Part shown: piece after piece, positions 1-6,896 of the stretch | Numbering within the stretch: position 1 is the first letter of the stretch | Layout of the letters: the number at the start of each line of letters is the position of its first letter | Assembly (NCBI GenBank): GCA_021737445.1 | Contig: JAIPDY010000098.1 | Span: 1-10,854 of the forward strand | Direction: 5' to 3' | From: Desulfotignum sp. | GTDB lineage: Bacteria > Desulfobacterota > Desulfobacteria > Desulfobacterales > Desulfobacteraceae | Length of the DNA stretch: 10,854 nucleotides | Translations under genes and position numbers: made by a program | The notes under the pieces: model-generated | Told to the model about the DNA's origin: nothing | The model's database searches: none | The model's input: the letters and a program-made list of their open reading frames with translations, nothing else

Positions 1-1116
1 CGCATCCTGTTTCATCCCCCTGGAGGTGATCAGGGACACCCCGATACGGATACCGCTGGTGACAAAAGGCCCTTTTTTATCATTGGGCACCGAATTTTTG
101 TTCACGGTGATACCGGCCTGCCCCAGTCGCTCCTCTGCCGCTTTTCCTGAAAGGTCCTTGTCTGTCAGATCCATCAATACCATGTGGTTGTCCGTGCCGT
201 TGGACACCAGTTTATACCCCCGGTTCATGAGCAATTCCGCCAGCATTGCAGCATTTTTTACCACCTGTTTCTGGTAGGTGGCAAAATCGGGCTGCAATGC
301 CTCTTTAAAGGCCACGGCCTTGGCTGCAATAACATGCATCAGGGGCCCGCCCTGTATCCCGGGAAAAATCTGGCTGTTGATTTTTTTGGCCAATTTTTCC
401 GAACTCAGGATCAATCCGCCCCTGGGACCCCTGAGGGTCTTGTGGGTGGTGGAGGTAACCACATCAGCGTATCCCACAGGCGTGGGATGCACCCCTCCTG
501 CCACAAGACCGGCAATATGTGCCATATCCACCATAAGCATGGCACCCACGGATGCTGCGATATCGGCAAATCCTTTAAAATCAATTGTTCTGGGATAGGC
601 ACTGGCACCTGCCACAATCAGTTTCGGCTGAAAGATCCGGGCCTGATCAGCCACCTGGTTCATGTCAATGGTTTGTGTGTCAGCAGACAGCCCATAGTGG
701 GAAAATTCATACAGCCGGCCGGAAAAACTGGCAGCAGCACCATGTGTGAGATGACCGCCATGGGACAGATCCATGGCCAGTATCCGGTCTCCGGGATTCA
801 AAAAGGCAAAATAAACCGCCATGTTGGCCTGGGATCCGGAATGGGGCTGTACATTGGCATACTGGGCATTGAACAGTTTTTTGGCCCTGGCAATGGCCAG
901 ATCTTCTGCCTGGTCCACAAAACCGCACCCCCCGTAATACCGCCGCGCCGGATATCCTTCAGCATATTTGTTGGTGAGCACCGACCCCTGGGCAGCCAGC
1001 ACCGAACGGCTCACCGTGTTTTCAGAAGCAATCAGGTTCAACCCCTGTTCCTGGCGGGTGGTTTCCCCTGCAATTATCTGAGCAATTTGCGGGTCATTTG
1101 TTACAAGATCTGCCAT
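1..1116 (-). CDS. glyA: Serine hydroxymethyltransferase, C-terminus cut by window edge
   Basis: This PLP enzyme interconverts serine plus tetrahydrofolate with glycine plus 5,10-methylene-THF in the cytosol and is the main source of one-carbon units. The 372 codons visible read without a stop to the window edge; the family is about 415 residues, so roughly 40 are missing. Visible family blocks are LIASEN near residue 28, NKYAEGYP and RYYGGC near 50-65, SGSQAN, MDLSHGGHLTHG, VDMAHIAGL and the PLP-lysine block STTHKTLRGPRGG with K226. The sequence leaves the window at TSGIRIGVSLITSRGMK, the usual near-C-terminal block. The start ATG (1114-1116) has AGGAAAGG just upstream and gives the expected N-terminus. 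It is the last visible gene of the rpmF-acpP-rpiB-glyA group, 78 nt after rpiB. A long reading frame on the opposite strand is only its shadow. Confidence 0.97.
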   Translation of the reverse strand, partial: MADLVTNDPQIAQIIAGETTRQEQGLNLIASENTVSRSVLAAQGSVLTNKYAEGYPARRYYGGCGFVDQAEDLAIARAKKLFNAQYANVQPHSGSQANMAVYFAFLNPGDRILAMDLSHGGHLTHGAAASFSGRLYEFSHYGLSADTQTIDMNQVADQARIFQPKLIVAGASAYPRTIDFKGFADIAASVGAMLMVDMAHIAGLVAGGVHPTPVGYADVVTSTTHKTLRGPRGGLILSSEKLAKKINSQIFPGIQGGPLMHVIAAKAVAFKEALQPDFATYQKQVVKNAAMLAELLMNRGYKLVSNGTDNHMVLMDLTDKDLSGKAAEERLGQAGITVNKNSVPNDKKGPFVTSGIRIGVSLITSRGMKQDA

Positions 1117-1132
1117 ATGCCTTTCCTTTTTT

Positions 1133-1192
1133 CCAGGCCGGCAAGGCCTGGCAGGCCGTTGTCATCTGCAGGCATGCCCGTGTCTGCCGGGC
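1133..1192 (-). other. Two small hairpins in the rpiB-glyA gap
   Basis: The 78-nt gap between rpiB and glyA holds a perfect 7-bp inverted repeat (CCAGGCC, 5-nt loop, GGCCTGG; 1133-1151) and a 5-bp one (GCCCG, 7-nt loop, CGGGC; 1176-1192). On the glyA sense strand the 7-bp stem ends about 16 nt before the start codon and is followed by an A-rich ribosome-binding segment. It could affect mRNA processing or initiation at glyA. Neither stem is followed by a T-run on the minus strand, so neither looks like an intrinsic terminator. The function is inferred only from structure and position. Confidence 0.4.
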
Positions 1193-1194
1193 TT

Positions 1195-1629
1195 TCAGCT
1201 GTCCATTGACCTGATCCGGTCCAGGTGCCTGCCGCCTTCAAATTCCGTTTCAAGAAAGGTATTCACCAGTTCAAAAGCCAAGAGATCTCCGATGATCCGG
1301 CCTCCCAGGGCCAGGATGTTGGCATCATTATGACACCGGCTCAGCCTGGCTGATAAAATATCTGAGCACAGGGCCGCCCTGACACCTTTATACCGGTTGG
1401 CAGCCATGGACATGCCAATGCCTGAACCGCACACAAGAATCGCTTTTGAAAACCGGCCTTCTGATACGGCAGCAGCCACTTTTTTGCCGTAATCCACATA
1501 GTTGACTGAGGCGCTGCTGAAAGTGCCTGCATCTTCAACCCGGTATCCTTTGGCAGCCAGATGAGCCCGAATTTTTTCCTTTAATTCAAAACCGGCATGA
1601 TCGCTGCCGATGATAATGGATGGATCCAT
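1195..1629 (-). CDS. rpiB: Ribose-5-phosphate isomerase B
   Basis: Cytosolic enzyme of the LacAB/RpiB family that interconverts ribose 5-phosphate and ribulose 5-phosphate in the pentose phosphate pathway. At 144 residues it has the normal family length. Visible landmarks are the N-terminal GSDHAG (8-13, with D10 and H11), the catalytic loop VCGSGIGMSMAANR with C67 as the general base cysteine, and CHNDANILALGGR with H100; these fit E. coli RpiB shifted by one. The ATG at 1627-1629 is preceded by AAGGAA with 8-nt spacing. The gene starts 21 nt after acpP ends and is followed by glyA. The rpiB-glyA pairing is common in delta-proteobacteria, but there fabF normally lies between acpP and rpiB, and it is absent here. 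Catalytic residues all look intact. Confidence 0.95.
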   Translation of the reverse strand: MDPSIIIGSDHAGFELKEKIRAHLAAKGYRVEDAGTFSSASVNYVDYGKKVAAAVSEGRFSKAILVCGSGIGMSMAANRYKGVRAALCSDILSARLSRCHNDANILALGGRIIGDLLAFELVNTFLETEFEGGRHLDRIRSMDS

Positions 1630-1650
1630 GAAAAGATTCCTTAAACCATC

Positions 1651-1884
1651 TTAAGATTTGGACTTGATGAAATCAATGGCATCCTGAACCGTTACAAGGG
1701 TTTCAGCCGCTTCATCATCGATTTCAATGGCAAAAATCTCCTCCATGGACATGATCAGTTCAACAATGGTCAATGAGTCAGCGCCCAGGTCGTCGATCAG
1801 GGATGCTTCCGGTACCACATCTTCAATATCAATGTCAGGAATCTTTTCTGCAATTACCTTTTTAACTTTGGTTTCAATGGTCAT
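1651..1884 (-). CDS. acpP: Acyl carrier protein
   Basis: Small acidic cytosolic carrier that holds growing acyl chains on a phosphopantetheine arm during fatty acid synthesis. The 77 residues match the family length. The attachment serine is S37 in LGADSL, followed by helix II (TIVELIMSMEEIFAIEI) and the usual C-terminal helix with TVQDAIDFI. Helix II has T at the position usually held by D in DSLD; this is a mild departure in the region contacted by partner enzymes such as holo-ACP synthase, though such changes occur in functional ACPs. The ATG at 1882-1884 has AAGGAG 11 nt upstream. It lies 46 nt behind rpmF and 21 nt ahead of rpiB, with no fab gene on either side, which is unusual for the housekeeping ACP. 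A specialised ACP cannot be excluded, but sequence and rpmF linkage favour the housekeeping one. Confidence 0.93.
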   Translation of the reverse strand: MTIETKVKKVIAEKIPDIDIEDVVPEASLIDDLGADSLTIVELIMSMEEIFAIEIDDEAAETLVTVQDAIDFIKSKS

Positions 1885-1930
1885 GGGAAAACCTGCTCCT
1901 TAAGATTTTTTATGCGTTATCACAAAAACG

Positions 1931-2113
1931 CTACGCATCATCTCCGGATTTCACATTCATGTCCTTGTACGCGCCGCATTCCGGGCAGGCTGTATGGGGA
2001 AGCTTGGGTTCCTGGCATTCCGGACAGGTTGTCACGGTAGGGGCCTGGGTTTTGTAATGGGTCCGTCTTTTTCTGCCCCGTGCCTTGGAGCTTTTCTGCT
2101 TTGGTACTGCCAT
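1931..2113 (-). CDS. rpmF: 50S ribosomal protein L32
   Basis: Small protein of the large ribosomal subunit. The 60 residues begin with MAVPKQKSSKARGRKRR, the typical basic L32 N-terminus, and carry a zinc-ribbon of the C+ type: C30-x2-C33 and C43-x2-C46. The start ATG has AGGAGAG 5 nt upstream, a strong ribosome-binding site. It is the first gene of the minus-strand group leading to acpP, rpiB and glyA. Linkage of rpmF to fatty-acid genes is widespread in bacteria and is thought to tie membrane synthesis to ribosome production; here only acpP remains of the lipid part. Transcription probably starts in the gap shared with gltX. Confidence 0.96.
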   Translation of the reverse strand: MAVPKQKSSKARGRKRRTHYKTQAPTVTTCPECQEPKLPHTACPECGAYKDMNVKSGDDA

Positions 2114-2329
2114 GGGTCTCTCCTGTAGTATACATGGAATTCATAATATATTTTTTTGTAGTGCATCATAATGATAACAAAACAAATCTAATTACCGTAA
2201 TTTCCAGTATGTGTCAAGATCTAAACAAAATCCCGCAGGCAGGGTACCACATAAGGTATTGCCCGCAAGACAGAATTATGATACCTAAAGGCTCGATTTT
2301 ACAGACAGATTTATTTACAAGGAGATACC
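2114..2329. promoter_or_regulatory. Divergent rpmF / gltX promoter region with dyads
   Basis: This 216-nt AT-rich gap must hold the promoters of rpmF (minus) and gltX (plus). On the minus strand a perfect TTGACA lies at 2212-2217, but the best -10 match (GGTAAT, 2191-2196) is only 15 nt away. A perfect 13-nt palindrome, AATTAC-C-GTAATT (2190-2202), lies over that -10 position, as an operator would. A second perfect 11-nt palindrome, ATCATAATGAT, is at 2165-2175. For gltX, a -10-like TATGAT is at 2277-2282 without a good -35, bracketed by AGGTAT (2254-2259) and ATACCT (2281-2286). gltX has a strong AAGGAGAT ribosome-binding site directly before its ATG. No coding sequence was recognised here. 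Confidence 0.4.
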
Positions 2330-3736
2330 ATGAAACCTGTTGTCACCCGATTTCCCCCCTCTCCCACCGGATTTCTTCACATCGGAGGCGCCAGAACCGC
2401 TTTGTTCAACTGGCTTTATGCCAGAAAAACCAATGGAAAATTTATCTTACGCATTGAAGATACTGATGAGGCCAGGTCCTCAACTGATTCCACGGATGCC
2501 ATTCTTGATGCATTGCAGTGGCTGGGGATCGACTGGGATGAAGGACCCTATTTCCAGACCGAACGAAAAGATATCTATCGCCGGTATATCCGAAAACTTG
2601 TGGAAACAGGTCATGCTTATTATTGTTCCTGCACCCCGGATGAGATTACTGCGATGCGGGAGCAGGCCAGGGCCAGGGGCCTTAAACCCATGTACAACGG
2701 CAAATGCCGGGAAAAGGGCCTGTCAGACTCAGACAACACAGTGGTCCGGCTGAAGACCCCGGATGCCGGCGTTACCGTGGTTGAAGACATAGTCAAGGGA
2801 GATACCGCTTTCCAGAACGCTGAAATGGATGATTTTATCATCCAGCGGTCTGACGGATCTGCCATGTACAACCTGGCTGTGGTGGTGGATGACATAACCA
2901 TGGGCATCAATACCATTATCCGGGGAGATGACCATCTTATCAACACCCCCAAACAGATTCTTATCTATAAAGCCTTGGGAGCGGATCTGCCGGTGTTCGG
3001 TCATGTGCCCATGGTGCTTGGGCCGGACAAGGCCCGGCTCAGCAAACGGCACGGGGCCATGTCTGTGGGTGAATACCGGAACATGGGATATCTGCCGGAT
3101 GCTGTGATCAACTATCTGGTGCGGCTGGGATGGTCCCACGGGGATCAGGAGTTTTTTACCCGGAAAGATTTGATCCAAAAGTTTGACCTGGAGCACCTGG
3201 GCCGGTCTGCTTCCATGTTTGACATGCAGAAGCTGACCGCATTGAACGCCAGGCATATCCAGGCGAAATCAGCACCGGATCTGGCCCCGTCACTGCTGCT
3301 CCTTTTAAAGGACCTGGGCATTGCAGCAGAAAATGACGTCTTTACCCATAAGGTGATTGAAACCCTGCAGCCCAGAAGTAAAACCCTTGTGGAAATGGCT
3401 GAATCAGCCCGGTTTTATTATGTTGATGCACCGGACATAGATGAAAAAGCTGCTGCCAGGTTTCTTACCGCCGATACTGCGGACATGCTCACCCGGATTG
3501 CTGATGCCATTGACAATCTGCCTGACTTCACCCAGGACGGGCTGGAAAAAATTTTTAAAAAAATCATGGCAGACTTTAATCTCGGGTTCGGCAAAATTGC
3601 CCAGCCGCTGCGGGTGGCCGTCACCGGCACCACGGTAAGCCCGGGAATTTTCGAAATGCTGCTGGCCTTAGGAAAGGAAAAAACCGTGCACCGTATCCGG
3701 CAGGCAGCGGCCCGTATTTCGAATCAGGCTTTATGA
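2330..3736 (+). CDS. gltX: Glutamyl-tRNA synthetase (GluRS)
   Basis: Class I aminoacyl-tRNA synthetase that charges tRNA(Glu) with glutamate using ATP. The 468 residues match bacterial GluRS. The HIGH signature reads HIGG at 17-20 in PSPTGFLHIGGARTALFNW, and the KMSKS-type loop is RLSKR at 236-240. The zinc-binding insertion shows C99-x-C101 and Y122-x3-C126, as in zinc-containing enzymes of the E. coli type. The C-terminal anticodon-binding part (about 320-468) is all-helical and conventional, ending near LGKEKTVHRIRQA. The ATG is preceded by AAGGAGATACC. The gene stands alone between two minus-strand operons and converges on amrB with a 20-nt gap and no visible terminator hairpin. Because gatB is nearby, this enzyme may be non-discriminating and also glutamylate tRNA(Gln); that is inference, as the specificity residues were not resolved. 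Confidence 0.97.
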   Translation: MKPVVTRFPPSPTGFLHIGGARTALFNWLYARKTNGKFILRIEDTDEARSSTDSTDAILDALQWLGIDWDEGPYFQTERKDIYRRYIRKLVETGHAYYCSCTPDEITAMREQARARGLKPMYNGKCREKGLSDSDNTVVRLKTPDAGVTVVEDIVKGDTAFQNAEMDDFIIQRSDGSAMYNLAVVVDDITMGINTIIRGDDHLINTPKQILIYKALGADLPVFGHVPMVLGPDKARLSKRHGAMSVGEYRNMGYLPDAVINYLVRLGWSHGDQEFFTRKDLIQKFDLEHLGRSASMFDMQKLTALNARHIQAKSAPDLAPSLLLLLKDLGIAAENDVFTHKVIETLQPRSKTLVEMAESARFYYVDAPDIDEKAAARFLTADTADMLTRIADAIDNLPDFTQDGLEKIFKKIMADFNLGFGKIAQPLRVAVTGTTVSPGIFEMLLALGKEKTVHRIRQAAARISNQAL

Positions 3737-3756
3737 CCCCATAGTTTACCCGGTTG

Positions 3757-4617
3757 TCAGTTTTGCCCATACAGCAGGCCGGTGTATCCCACAAAGGAAT
3801 CAGACCGGGTTTTGTCAAAACTTGTGGTGTAATCAATGAGGTGTGCCCTGTTTGCGCCCATTTTTTTTGCTGCCGCAGCAGTGGCAGCCGCAGCCCCGGG
3901 GCAGCACATGTTGTGATGGCTCAGCCCCTGCGCAACAATGGCTTTGTCATCAATTGATCTCATGGCATCTATGGCTGCGGCATCATTTTTTGTTTTCACC
4001 CATTCCACGGCATTTTTGCCGGATCCGGCCGGTGTAAACCCGAAATCGGCCCCGTAATGGGTCATGTCTGTGGAGCCGATCACCCGAATCTGCCGTTTCA
4101 GGGCATTGGCGGTTTCAACAGCCATACTGCCGATAATGGGGGCGAAAAAAGAGGGGGCCACCCCGCAGACCACAATTTTTGCATCCGGGAAAAAATATTT
4201 GATGAACGGATATTGCAGTTCCAGGGTGTTTTCATTGACAAATCTTGATGGTGTGCGTTTACGAATGCTGATATTTTCCGCCAGCATCTCCACCAGCTGC
4301 CCATCCACCTCAATATCCCCGAAAGGGGTTTCAATGGATCCTTTGGTCATGATAAAGGGCTCTGACTGCTGGTGCATGTGTGCCCCGAACAAAACAATGG
4401 TGTGCACCGGTGTCTGCCCGGACGGCACCAGGCTGGCAATGGTCCGGCAGGCAATGCTGCCGGAATAGACCCACCCGGCATGGGGAACAATGCCGGCGGC
4501 AAAATCCCCTGTGGCCGGGCCTGATTTTTCTGACAAAAATTTTTGAATCTCTGTTTTACACGCTTCTGCCGACGACGGATACCAGGTACCGGCAAATGCG
4601 GCGCGTTTTTTTTCCAT
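3757..4617 (-). CDS. amrB: MEMO1-like AmmeMemoRadiSam system protein B
   Basis: Belongs to the MEMO1/AmrB family, related in fold to class III extradiol dioxygenases; the bacterial role is unsettled. The 286 residues are normal in length. It opens with AAFAGTWYP, the usual family N-terminus. The pocket residues of human MEMO1 (H49, H81, H192, C244) have counterparts here: H46 in VPHAGWVYSG, H80 in FGAHMH, H186 in STDMTHYG and C238 in CCPG. One departure is N129 in NENTLELQYPF, where the family usually has EHS-LE. The ATG at 4615-4617 has GGAGG 9 nt upstream. It is the last gene of the queA-tgt-hypA-hypB-amrB run, 28 nt after hypB. The usual partners, amrA (AMMECR1) and the radical-SAM amrS, are not in the window. 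Family assignment is firm, function is not. Confidence 0.88.
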   Translation of the reverse strand: MEKKRAAFAGTWYPSSAEACKTEIQKFLSEKSGPATGDFAAGIVPHAGWVYSGSIACRTIASLVPSGQTPVHTIVLFGAHMHQQSEPFIMTKGSIETPFGDIEVDGQLVEMLAENISIRKRTPSRFVNENTLELQYPFIKYFFPDAKIVVCGVAPSFFAPIIGSMAVETANALKRQIRVIGSTDMTHYGADFGFTPAGSGKNAVEWVKTKNDAAAIDAMRSIDDKAIVAQGLSHHNMCCPGAAAATAAAAKKMGANRAHLIDYTTSFDKTRSDSFVGYTGLLYGQN

Positions 4618-4645
4618 GGTATGCTACCTCCAAGGTCAAACCTGA

Positions 4646-5311
4646 TTACCCTGTTTTTTGCTTCACTTGCTGACGCAGCCATTCCAGCCAGGGGTCGAAT
4701 CCTTCCCCTGTTTTGGCGGACAGTTCAAACACCGGCATGCCCGGATGCACTTTTTTCATGTTCTCCACGGCCAGGGGGGCATCAAAATCCAGATAGGGCA
4801 GAAGATCCACCTTGTTTAAAATGGCGGCATCCGACACCTGGAACATGAGGGGATATTTCAGCGGCTTGTCTTCACCTTCAGTGACGCTTAACACCACCAC
4901 CCTGGCATTTTCACCGATATCGAACTCCGCCGGGCACACCAGGTTTCCGATGTTTTCCACAATCAGCAAATCCAGGTCTTCACACCCCAGTTTTTGGGCA
5001 GCGGTGTCAATCAGCGGGGCAGCCAGGTGGCAGTCCCCCCCGAACTGGTCGGTGTTGATCTGAGTCACTTTGGCCCCGGTAACAGACAGGCGGTCTGCAT
5101 CATTGAAGGTGCAGATATCGCCAACAATCACCCCCACCCGGATATCGGGCATCAGGCTCTTGAGGGTTCTGCACAGGGTCTCGGTCTTGCCGGAGCCGGG
5201 CGATGACATCATATTCAGCACAAACAGGTTGTGTTTTTTGAAGTAGCTGCGGTTTTTATCCGCCTCAGTAAGGTTTTTTTCCAGCACCTGTTTTCGAATC
5301 TTGATTTCCAT
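4646..5311 (-). CDS. hypB: Hydrogenase nickel incorporation GTPase HypB
   Basis: Cytosolic SIMIBI-class GTPase that works with HypA to insert nickel into [NiFe] hydrogenase. From the chosen ATG (5309-5311) it is 221 residues. Visible are the P-loop SSPGSGKTET (36-45), the dimer-interface metal site C94-H95 in GGDCHL with C126 in NLVCPAEF, a TEGEDKPLKYP loop and the guanine-specificity motif NKVD (166-169). The reading frame is open further upstream, but that extension lies over hypA in another frame and has no HypB homology; AAAGG lies about 9 nt before the chosen ATG. There is neither the E. coli-type N-terminal CxxCGC nickel site nor a His-rich stretch, so this is the minimal type of HypB. 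It follows hypA after an 85-nt gap and precedes amrB by 28 nt. Confidence 0.94.
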   Translation of the reverse strand: MEIKIRKQVLEKNLTEADKNRSYFKKHNLFVLNMMSSPGSGKTETLCRTLKSLMPDIRVGVIVGDICTFNDADRLSVTGAKVTQINTDQFGGDCHLAAPLIDTAAQKLGCEDLDLLIVENIGNLVCPAEFDIGENARVVVLSVTEGEDKPLKYPLMFQVSDAAILNKVDLLPYLDFDAPLAVENMKKVHPGMPVFELSAKTGEGFDPWLEWLRQQVKQKTG

Positions 5312-5341
5312 ATATTTTTTACCTTTCTTTGTTCCAGGGTC

Positions 5342-5370
5342 AGTGTACCTGGTTTGGCGGTTGCGGTCAA
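5342..5370 (-). promoter_or_regulatory. Possible internal promoter ahead of hypB
   Basis: The hypA-hypB gap (85 nt) is the widest inside this operon. On the minus strand it contains TTGACC (5365-5370), exactly 17 nt, then TACACT (5342-5347), matching the sigma-70 consensus at 5/6 and 4/6 positions. Initiation would fall near 5335, about 24 nt before the hypB start. The same gap has an inverted repeat pairing CCTGGT (5348-5353) with ACCAGG (5381-5386). It may give hypB and amrB transcription independent of queA-tgt-hypA. It is based on consensus only. Confidence 0.3.
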
Positions 5371-5396
5371 CTCCTGTGGTACCAGGAAGTCTCCGG

Positions 5397-5744
5397 TCAT
5401 TCCAGAAGCTCCAGGGAGACAATCTCAATTTCCCGGCCGGACAGCATTTCAATCTGTCCCTGTTCACAATCCGGGCATTGGAACACCGGGGTGTCCGCTT
5501 CCCACTTTTTACCGCACCCGGTGCAGCGGATGCGAACCGGCACGGTTTCAATCTCCAGGCGGGCATTTTCCAGCGGGGTGTCTTTGGTGATGATCTCAAA
5601 ACAGAAGGTCAGGCTGTGTTCCACCACAGAGGAAAGCTTTCCGATCTTCAAATGCAAAGATGCAACCTGCGGGTTTTCCAGATCTTTCGGCACGGCATCC
5701 AGTGCAATTTTCACCAGCTCTTGGGCAATTCCCATTTCGTGCAT
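5397..5744 (-). CDS. hypA: Hydrogenase/nickel metallochaperone HypA
   Basis: Small cytosolic nickel chaperone that pairs with HypB in maturation of [NiFe] hydrogenase. The 115 residues match the family. The N-terminus MHEMGIAQ supplies the invariant nickel ligand H2, and the structural zinc site is complete: C74-x2-C77 and C90-x2-C93. The ATG at 5742-5744 has AAAGGAG 6 nt upstream, and starting exactly here matters because H2 must directly follow Met1. It lies 17 nt after tgt and ahead of hypB, so hydrogenase maturation genes share a transcript with queuosine genes. No hypC, D, E, F or hydrogenase subunit is in the window, so the rest of the pathway must be elsewhere. Confidence 0.95.
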   Translation of the reverse strand: MHEMGIAQELVKIALDAVPKDLENPQVASLHLKIGKLSSVVEHSLTFCFEIITKDTPLENARLEIETVPVRIRCTGCGKKWEADTPVFQCPDCEQGQIEMLSGREIEIVSLELLE

Positions 5745-5761
5745 AACAAACTCCTTTGGGG

Positions 5762-6877
5762 TCAGATACCCTGTGCCCGGTTTTCATGAAACTGGCGCCG
5801 AAACAGGTCAAACCGGTCATCTCTGATCGCCTGGCGCATTTTTGCCATCAGATCCAGATAATAATACAGGTTATGGATGGTGTTGAGCCGGTAGGCCAGC
5901 AGTTCTTTAGATTTGTACAGATGGCGCAGATAGGCCCGGGAATAGTTCTGGCAGGTATAGCACCCGCAGGTCTCATCCACCGGGTTTTTGTCAAACCTGA
6001 ACCGGGAATTGGGAAGATTGATATCCCCTCTGGATGTGAACAGTTTGCCGTTTCTGGCATTGCGGGAGGGCATGACGCAGTCGAACATGTCACACCCCAT
6101 CTGCGTCAATTCCACCAGGTTCTCCGGGGTGCCCACCCCCATGATATACCGGGGTTTATCTACGGGCAGCTGCGGCAGGGTGTGGTCTGCCATCTCATAC
6201 ATCATATCCGTGGGTTCTCCCACAGACAGACCGCCGATGGCAAATCCTGAAAAATCGATCTGTGTCAGCTGTTCTGCGGAGCGGCTGCGCAGCGCCTTGA
6301 ACATCCCTCCCTGGACAATGCCGAACAGATTGTTTTTTGCCCCCTGTGTCTGCCAGAAATCATAGCCTTTTTGTGCCCAGGCTGTTGTTTTTTCAAGGGC
6401 GGTTTTTGCCTGGTCAAAGGTGGCCGGAAATCCCATGCACCAGTCCAAAGACATCATGATGTCCGATCCCAGGATGGTCTGGATCGCCACCGCTTTTTCC
6501 GGGGAGAAAAAATGGCTGGATCCGTCAATATGGGACTGGAATGCCACCCCGTCTTCGGTGAATTTTGCCAGTTTTGCCAGAGAAAAAAACTGAAACCCGC
6601 CTGAATCTGTGAGCATGGGCCTGTCCCATCGGATAAATTCATGCAGCCCGCCCAGATGGGAGATCACCTCACACCCGGGCCGCAGATACAGATGATAGGT
6701 ATTACCCAGGATAATTTGCGCTCCGCAGTGGTTCAGGTCATCTGCGGTCAGGGCCTTTACCGATCCCACCGTGCCCACGGGCATGAAAACCGGGGTGAGT
6801 ATCCTGCCCCGGGGGGTGTCAATGGTTCCCAGCCTGGCCCGGTTCTCTTTTGATTCTTTTATAAGGGTAAATTTCAA
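5762..6877 (-). CDS. tgt: tRNA-guanine transglycosylase (TTG start)
   Basis: Exchanges guanine-34 of GUN anticodons for preQ1, the step before QueA in queuosine synthesis. From TTG at 6875-6877 the protein is 371 residues, the family norm. GAGG lies 5 nt before the TTG; a GTG two codons upstream (6881-6883) overlaps that site and is less likely, and the longer open frame runs into queA. Landmarks are D91 in LTDSGGFQ (general base), nucleophile D266 in FDCVMPSRNARNG, G215-G216-L217 and V219 in the base pocket, and zinc ligands C304, C306, C309 and H335. V219 fits a preQ1-using bacterial enzyme rather than a queuine enzyme. An oddity is D145-W146-C147 where bacterial enzymes normally read DEC: Glu157 (Z. 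mobilis numbering) becomes Trp. It lies 19 nt after queA. Confidence 0.95.
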   Translation of the reverse strand: MKFTLIKESKENRARLGTIDTPRGRILTPVFMPVGTVGSVKALTADDLNHCGAQIILGNTYHLYLRPGCEVISHLGGLHEFIRWDRPMLTDSGGFQFFSLAKLAKFTEDGVAFQSHIDGSSHFFSPEKAVAIQTILGSDIMMSLDWCMGFPATFDQAKTALEKTTAWAQKGYDFWQTQGAKNNLFGIVQGGMFKALRSRSAEQLTQIDFSGFAIGGLSVGEPTDMMYEMADHTLPQLPVDKPRYIMGVGTPENLVELTQMGCDMFDCVMPSRNARNGKLFTSRGDINLPNSRFRFDKNPVDETCGCYTCQNYSRAYLRHLYKSKELLAYRLNTIHNLYYYLDLMAKMRQAIRDDRFDLFRRQFHENRAQGI

Positions 6878-6896
6878 AAACACCTCTTTTTTTTGT

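Noticed and set aside
184..1209. 341-codon open frame on the plus strand opposite glyA
   Set aside because: It is the antisense shadow of a clear SHMT coding frame; it has no recognisable protein signature and no ribosome-binding site that I could justify.
3737..3756. Bidirectional terminator between gltX and amrB
   Set aside because: The 20-nt gap has no inverted repeat of useful length and no T-run.
5312..5599. N-terminal extension of hypB by 96 codons
   Set aside because: It overlaps hypA in another frame, has no HypB-like sequence, and the ATG at 5311 gives a family-length protein with a ribosome-binding site.
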